Both the position numbers and the translations under genes were made by a program. Source: a bacterium (GTDB lineage Bacteria; UBP15; UBA6099; DSWB01). From it: a stretch of DNA of 37,269 nt. The notes under the pieces are model-generated. The model searched no databases and was not told the origin of the DNA. It was given only the letters and a program-made list of their open reading frames with translations. The DNA lies in NCBI GenBank assembly GCA_020061125.1, contig JAGUYV010000165.1:1-37269 (forward strand). Reading direction: 5' to 3'. Positions 27,589 to 34,700 of this stretch are shown piece after piece (position 1 is the stretch's first letter; each line of letters opens with the position of its first letter).

Positions 27589-27643
27589 AAGTACCTCCAT
27601 TAAGATAAATTGGCTATGTTGAAACTGCGATGCAACTTAAAAA

Positions 27644-27672
27644 AGCATATCAAAACATAAAGCCAGCGTCAA
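27644..27672 (-). promoter_or_regulatory. ppdK promoter
   Basis: On the minus strand: -35 TTGACG (27672-27667), a 17-base spacer and -10 TATGCT (27649-27644), about 55 bases upstream of the ppdK start. Both boxes are near sigma-70 consensus. Confidence 0.6.
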
Positions 27673-27799
27673 CGAAACATGAGGGGCAAGCGGCAAGAGA
27701 GTAATCCGCTCTACGCATAAATCCAACGGACTTGAAACAATCATTTGCGGACAAAAGCACACGGCGCACTCGCAAAACCGCTCAATTTCAAATACTCAC

Positions 27800-27828
27800 T
27801 TGAAGCAGTATAGTGCGGGCGATATAAT
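27800..27828 (+). promoter_or_regulatory. tRNA-Ser promoter
   Basis: -35 TTGAAG (27800-27805), a 17-base spacer and a perfect -10 TATAAT (27823-27828), ending 42 bases before the tRNA. This is the best promoter match in the window. Confidence 0.75.
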
Positions 27829-27869
27829 TACAACGCAAGCCGAACGGCAAAGACCGGTGGAATCATACT

Positions 27870-27956
27870 GGAGAGGTGGCCGAGTGGCTGAAGGCAGGCG
27901 CCTGCTAAGCGTCTAGGGGTTAACGCCCCTCGCGGGTTCGAATCCCGCCCTCTCCG
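27870..27956 (+). tRNA. tRNA-Ser (anticodon GCU)
   Basis: An 87-base class II tRNA with a long variable arm (TAGGGGTTAACGCCCCT). The acceptor arms GGAGAGG (27870-27876) and CCTCTCC (27949-27955) pair perfectly and the discriminator is G. Anticodon stem GGCGC/GCGTC flanks loop CTGCTAA, so the anticodon GCT (27904-27906) reads serine codons AGC and AGU. T-arm: GCGGG-TTCGAAT-CCCGC. No CCA is encoded. Confidence 0.96.
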
Positions 27957-28095
27957 TTTCCTTTAATCAATTTTCAACTTTCGAAAATCGTTGGATATTC
28001 TTCTTAGTATTATTGAGCTACAAATTACGAATATCGGTCTTAACACTTTCAACAACATGACTATGTGTTTCTACATATTTTTCATTGTGCATGAA

Positions 28096-28200
28096 TCAAG
28101 GCAACCGATAGAAATGGCAATTCTTCATCAGGCATGGACTGCCCCGGTGTCCGAATGCATCATCGGGATCAATTTCAGCCGCGCATTCTTCACATTTCAT
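28096..28200 (-). CDS. Possible 34-aa zinc-ribbon mini-protein
   Basis: On the minus strand, an ATG behind AAGGAG at a spacing of 8 starts a 34-codon frame ending in TGA. The four cysteines pair as Cys3-X2-Cys6 and Cys23-X4-Cys28, a compact zinc-binding layout like the spacing in the 98-aa protein near aprA. Other residues include DPDDAFGHRG and HFYRLP. The frame lies in an AT-rich region where long ORFs are absent, and its composition is protein-like. Good ribosome binding site and cysteine spacing favour a real gene; no family is recognised. Confidence 0.5.
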   Translation of the reverse strand: MKCEECAAEIDPDDAFGHRGSPCLMKNCHFYRLP

Positions 28201-28738
28201 TTTCCTGGCTCCTTGTATGCAAACAAGCTCCGGGGGCTACTCTCACCCCGCAAGTCCGCATATTCCTGATTCACTGCATCCTGCGTGTTACCTGAATTGC
28301 ATTCGCGGCCTTGAGACCGTTTACGCTCTGATTTTCATAAGCCAAGTATTTTCCTCAAATCAATCCCCTGCAATGCTTTTTTTTGCACTAATCCCGTGCA
28401 AATAAACGCATTGGCGCACTGAATTGCCCGTGTACAAGGCGATTGATGCGGTGTGCAATTGTGTTTTTTCTGTTAGCTTGGCTGGCGTATCCAATCTTTG
28501 ATTTGATTTTCTAATTACAAAAAAAATATCTACAGAAGTTACATTCACAGAAAAATCAAGTAAAATAATGTAATTTTCAGATTTATGGTTGATTATAAGC
28601 ACATTTTAGCATATTTATTGATTGAGTCAATCACAATTACGAATTATGTCCGACCTGGCTAATAATATTGCCTATATGTTACATTTGTTTGGCATATAAA
28701 TTGTTGTTAATAACACAAAAAATGCAATTCAAGGCAGT
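28201..28738. other. AT-rich intergenic region upstream of the giant gene
   Basis: About 540 bases with low GC and no convincing gene. It contains the 15-bp palindrome TGATTGA-G-TCAATCA (28619-28633), a possible operator, and AT-rich runs. The frames found here lack ribosome binding sites. A promoter for the giant gene should lie here, but no clear sigma-70 match was found. The ribosome binding site AAGG is 8 bases before the ATG at 28739. Confidence 0.5.
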
Positions 28739-31700
28739 ATGAAACTTTCAGAAACAACGAGATTCCTAAAGATTGCGGCGGCCAGTCTGATTATGGCGGC
28801 GTTTGTGGCGTGTTCCGCGGTTGCTCAAACCAAGGACTGGCCGTTCACAGTTCCAGGAAATTACACTTATGACAGCACAAAAATTGATGTGTCCGGCGGC
28901 ATGGCGGGCCTCATCACCCAGGGCTGGTACAACGATTGTTACAAGTACCGCAGAGAGATTGTGATAGACAACACCACCGGGGGCGCGCAAGCCGATTACC
29001 AGGTCAGAATTCAGCTCGATTCCTCAAATTTCGATTTCGCCAGCGCCGCAGCCAACGGGTTTGACATCCGGTTCACCAATTCCGACAAAGTCACACCCAT
29101 AGATTTCTGGCGCGAAGGCTACAACTTCGGCGCATCCACCGCCACTTTCTGGGTTGAAATTCCGGTTTTGAACGCGGCGGCCACGCAATCCATATGGATT
29201 TATTACGGCGATGCGTGCGCCGCACCCACGGACGGCAGCGTATATACAAATGTCTTTTTCCATGTCGGTGAATACGGCACAATGACCCAGAACCCCATGG
29301 GCACTACATGGGACGCCGTAAATTTCACCGCGGCTATGGATGTGAATCCCGTTGTGGTGTCCAGCATCCAGACTGCGGTGGATTCACCCAATGCAAACGA
29401 CCGCCTCCTTCCGCCCGGAGGCAACAACTGCGGCGGAGCCGACGGTTACGCCGATGGTACCGCCGTGCCCGTAGTGAGAAATGTGACCACAAACGGGTTC
29501 CAGATGAATTCTATGACCAAATCCATAGATTGCGATGCTGTTCACGGCGTGGAAACCATTGGCTGGCTTGCGATGGAACAGGGAACCTATTATGTGGGCG
29601 ATCGCCTGTTTCGAGTATTTACGCAGACCATGAACAAACCCGCAGCTGCGGAGAATTTTGCGAATGTCAATTTCGGCTACACATTCCCCGATGTCCCCGT
29701 GATTCTACCCCAGGTGCAGACATACAATAACACCGCCACCAACAGCGTACGCATGCGCAACGGTGGAGTGAGCAGCATCCAGGCTTTTATTGAGGGTGAG
29801 CAAGATAACACCACATTTGCAAACAATGAAACCGTGGGGTTCATCGTCGCCGATCAGGCTGGCGCCGACGACATTTTGGGACTGAATCTTTCAGATGCAC
29901 AGATTGAAGGAGAGTTGGGCAGCACTCCCGAAGGCGGCATGCAGCATATCTGGCAGATACAGAATCTGCAAAATGTGTTTTTCGAACCTCCCGTGGTGAT
30001 TCTCAAAGCCCAAACAAATAATGGCGGCGATAACGGCCACGAACGCCTGCAAAGCATAACAACCACGAATTTTGAGCAGAGGTTTTCAGAAAATTTTTAC
30101 GCATACACAAATAGTTATGACGGCAATCACTTCAACGACGAGGGCGGTTCATTCATTGCACTGGGACGGCAGTTCGCGGGCGCATCGCGGCTGATATATG
30201 CGCGCAAATACGCAGCCAGCGAACCGTCAACCACCGTGGCTGCGACCTTCGAGGAATACAATCTGGACCCGGCCATCAGACCCGTGACGGTTGATGGCGT
30301 TTCGTTCGCCGAGGTCACGGCGTTTTCCCATACCCTCGGGCCGGGCACGGGCAGCGTGCAATATCAGATCAGCAACGACGGCGCGGTCTGGCATTACTGG
30401 AACGGCGCCAACTGGGTGGTTTCCAACCTGTCCTACGCGCAGTCCAACAGCGCGGCCGCGGTGAACGCCAACATCGCGCAGTACGACAACGACCAGGGCC
30501 AGGGCACTTTTTACTTCCGCGCCATTCTGCACGCACCCACGGTCACGGACGACATCGCACTTGATCATGTGAGCATCACATACACAATTCCGCCGCCCGC
30601 GCCGGACATTTTCGGAATCGCCCCCAACCCCGGCCTCATCGGCGGAACCGTGACCATCACCGGCGGCGACTTCGGCGCAACCCAGGCGGGCGTTGGCGGC
30701 AAGGTGTATTTCAACGGGTGCGACGCGGGCGCGGCATCGGCCTGGAGCGATAATTCCATCACGGTCACCGTGCCTACCTGCGCCACCAACGGCCCGGTCA
30801 CGGTGTTCGCCAACGGGTATCTGTCCAACGAATTCAACTGGACCATCGCCGTTCCCAGCATCACCTTCCTGGACCCGGCCAGCGGCGACTTCTATCAGCT
30901 CGTGTGGATATACGGCGACAATTTCGGACATGTTCAGGGCAATTCTTATGTGACTTTCCAGAGCGGCCTGTATGCGCAGGTGCTTTCTTGGAGCAACGGC
31001 GCCATCCGCATTGTGGTGCCCGCGGGTGCGGTATCCGGCGATGTGGAAGTGGTCACGGCCGGAGGCGCGAGCAACGGAGTGACCTTCAACATCACCCCGG
31101 ACCAGTCGCGCTGGCCGTTCACCTATGCGGCGAACTATTCCTATAATTCCGCGCTCATCACCGTGACCGGCGGACAGGCCGAACTCAAGCCCATCAATGT
31201 GCCCACCTGGTACGACAGGCGCTGGCTCTACCGCCGTCTTATCACCATCAACAACACAACAGGCGGCCCGCTCACGAATTTCGTGGTGGATCTGAACCTC
31301 AACAACACGAATTTCAGCTTCGCCAATGCGCGCACCAACGGCGAGGACATCCGCCTCATGACCTCGGACGGCACAACACTCCAGAACTATTGGGTGGAAT
31401 CCTGGAATCAGGCGGGACAAACCGCGCGCGTGTGGCTGCGATGCGGAACCCTGGCCGCAGGCACGAATTATTTCTACATTTACTACGGCAACAGCGCTGC
31501 CCCGTCCCTGTCCGATTACACCACGACCCTGCACCAGATCGGCGAGGTGCAGAAAAATGCGACCACCAACGCCAACAACTGGACAAACAATGTCGCGTTC
31601 ACCAACGCATTCCCCAGCGCGCCCGTGGTGTTCGCGCACATGCAGACCCGCAACAACTCCAATGAAGCGCACACGCGCGTGCGCAACATCACCACCACCA

Positions 31701-34700
31701 AATTCGATGTGGCGGTGGAAAGCTCACGCACCATCACGCACAGCGGGAACGAAACCATGGGCTGGATCGCGCTTCGGCCCGGCGCCTGGGAAATCGGCGG
31801 TGCGCGCATCATGGCCGGCACGCAAGCCAATGTGGACGAAGACGCCTGGGCCACCGTCAATTACCCCTTCAGCTTCAGCGCCGCGCCTGGCGTCATCGCC
31901 ATGCAGCAGACGGTGAATATCTACAGTTCAGCTCAAGATAGCAACGACAAGTCCCAAGTGCGAATGCGCAATATCGGCGCCAACAACTTCCAGATCCGAA
32001 TCGAACCCGATGACGATGCGGCATTCGATTACGATCCCCGAACTGAAACCATCGGATACATCGCCGCGGACCTGGCCACTTTCGACACAGCCCTGCCTCT
32101 GCTCAAGGGCCAGATGCAGCAAAGCACCGTGGAAACGCCCAATGTGTTTTATTACGAGTGGATTGACATCACCTCGGCGCACACCGCGGCGCCCGTGGTT
32201 CTGCCCGCCATCGGCACGGCGAACGGGTGGGTCGGCTCATCGGTCGAGAACACCGCGCACTCGCGCATCAAGTCCGTGACCACTTCGCGGTTCCAGTTGC
32301 AGCTCGAAGAATGCGACGACTGCACCGAGGGGCACGCGTTCGAGGATGTGTCCTGGCTGGCCATGGACTCGGGCCTGATCTGGGGCCGCCAGTACATCAA
32401 TCCAATGCCCGCGGCGGCCGTGGGCGGCGAGCAGGTCATTCTCTACAGCACGGCCGCACCCACTATCGAGCCGGCAACGGACGGCGAATACTTTGATGGC
32501 CTGGCCGGTTTCTACCAGCTCGAAGGATACGAGAATGTAGGCAGCATCCGCTACCAGATCACCAACGATCCCGCCACAAGCACTTTCTACTGGTACGATG
32601 GCGCAAACTGGGCCACGGCCACAGTGGGAAACACCGCGCAGACAAACACCTCCATTGATGTAAACGACTACATCCCGCTGTTCGATGCGCAGTACGGAAC
32701 GGGCACATTCTTCTTCAAGGCATATCTGATCAGTGACGGCTTCCAGCTCGTGCAGGTTGACGGCATCGGCATCATCGAGCGCTCCGAGATCTTGAGCAAC
32801 TACAACTGGGCCACCTCAACCACGCCGCCGCCAATCTTCTTCGGCGATTTTGTAAACGCGGGAATCAATCCGAATCAGGAATTCCTGCTCGCCATTCAGG
32901 TCGCGCACGACGGCGCAACCGGAACCTACAACTTCCAGTTGCAATACCAGGAAGACCCGTTTGGAACACCGGGGCCATGGACCAGCATCAATCTGGCATC
33001 GGCCAAATGGAAAGCCGTGAACGGCGCCTGGGGCGCTCATGACGACACAGTGTTTGTGGCGGACTTCGCCAATTCGCCCTATACCGGCACAGCGATTGAC
33101 GGCGTGTATTCGGAAACAGGCATCGTCAACACATTCGAATTCGCCAGCGGGCAGTTCTACGCGGAATTCTGGTACGCCATCATCCCAGACGCCACAACCG
33201 CGAACAAGGAATACCAGTTCCGCGTGGTCAACGGCACAAGTTCCGCAAACTTCGCGTACAAAATCTATCCAAAGACCGGTCCGCCGCCCGATCCCATCAC
33301 ATTGTTCATTGACGCGCCTTACACATCCGCGGGCGTGAAATACACGGACACGCCCATCCTGGACCTGCAGTTCACCTGCACGGACCAGCCCAACGCCCTG
33401 TACGGCGACTGCGACGCATCGGACGGCATGCGCCTGGGCTGTTCCCTGCTCGGCGTGAACAGCGTGGCCACGCAAAGCTATGTGGTCACGCCGCCCGCAT
33501 ACAGCTTCAACCTGGGCGCGCCGCCCGTTGCCGCGGAATGCACCGCCGCCGATGGACAGAAAAACATCTACCTTCAGGCGCAAAACGAACGCACTTACCT
33601 TCAGGTGAACCCGGCAACGGACACCATCATCCTCGACACCACGGCCCCGGACATCAGCACGGCCACGCTATTCGTGACCAGCAGCCAGGACGATTATCTC
33701 AAGGGCACCACCGACGGCGTGGTGTGCGACCCCTCGCTTGCGCCCGCGTGCACGGTGTGGTTCAACAGCAACGCGGGCCAGGGCGCGGGCCAGTTGATTT
33801 ATGTACTCGTGGACGCACTGGCCGGCGGCAATATTGACCAGAACCCTGACACCTTCGGCGGCTCCGCGGCTTTCAACGACACGCCGCCCATGGATACCAG
33901 CGCGGCCGCGGACTGGCTCGTGGACAACTACAGCGTGGAAGCCGGACACGGCGACGAGCTTGGCGTGACCTTCACATTCACGGACAAGGTCACGAAAACA
34001 GACACATTCACCATTGATTTCCAGTGGGACGGCCAATCCCCGGACACCATCGCGTCCGCGCAGGTCACGGCCTGGGACGCCGCGGCCAAGAACACGAATT
34101 TCAGTTATTATCAATGGATCAATTATTCCAATCCCTATTTCGAGTGGGCCAACCCCGCGGACCGGCCCTACGGTGCGCTCCAGAGCAGCGGCTTCTGGCG
34201 CTACCAGTCCTGGTTGAGCACGGATCCAACCTTCGTGCCCAGCACCGCCACTCTTGCCAATTTCCTTGAAGCCACTGGCCCGCTCGAAAACGGAACCCAG
34301 TATTATGTCGTGGTCACCACGAACGACTATGTTACGAACTCCTCCACACCCACCGTGTCCTATGCGTTCCGTTACGACGGCGTGGACCCGATCTTCGATT
34401 ACAACTCTCCGGCCACGGGAACACAAACCATCTGGTACAGCCAGGACCCGGGAGCAATCACAGACATTGATGTCTTGTGGTCCAGCGGCTCGCCCCTTGT
34501 GGATTACAACTACCGCATCAACGCAGGCGCATGGCAGAGCGTCTTCTCCGGTTCGCAATCCTCGGATTACACCAATGATTGGGCACTGAACTGGGCGCTG
34601 CTCCCCGAGGGGCCGAACAGCATCTCCATCTCCGCGCATGACGAATCCACGAACGGCGCCACGGAAACATACGCCGCCACAACAAGCGGGTTCCAGTTCC

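Noticed and set aside
27589-27600. ATG at 27600 as the ppdK start
   Set aside because: It forms part of the GGAGG ribosome binding site for the ATG at 27588.
27991-28269. 92-aa frame in the tRNA flank
   Set aside because: No ribosome binding site, AT-rich low-complexity protein; the opposite strand has a better small frame.
28360-28602. 80-aa minus-strand frame in the intergenic stretch
   Set aside because: No ribosome binding site or motif, and it consists largely of AT-rich sequence.
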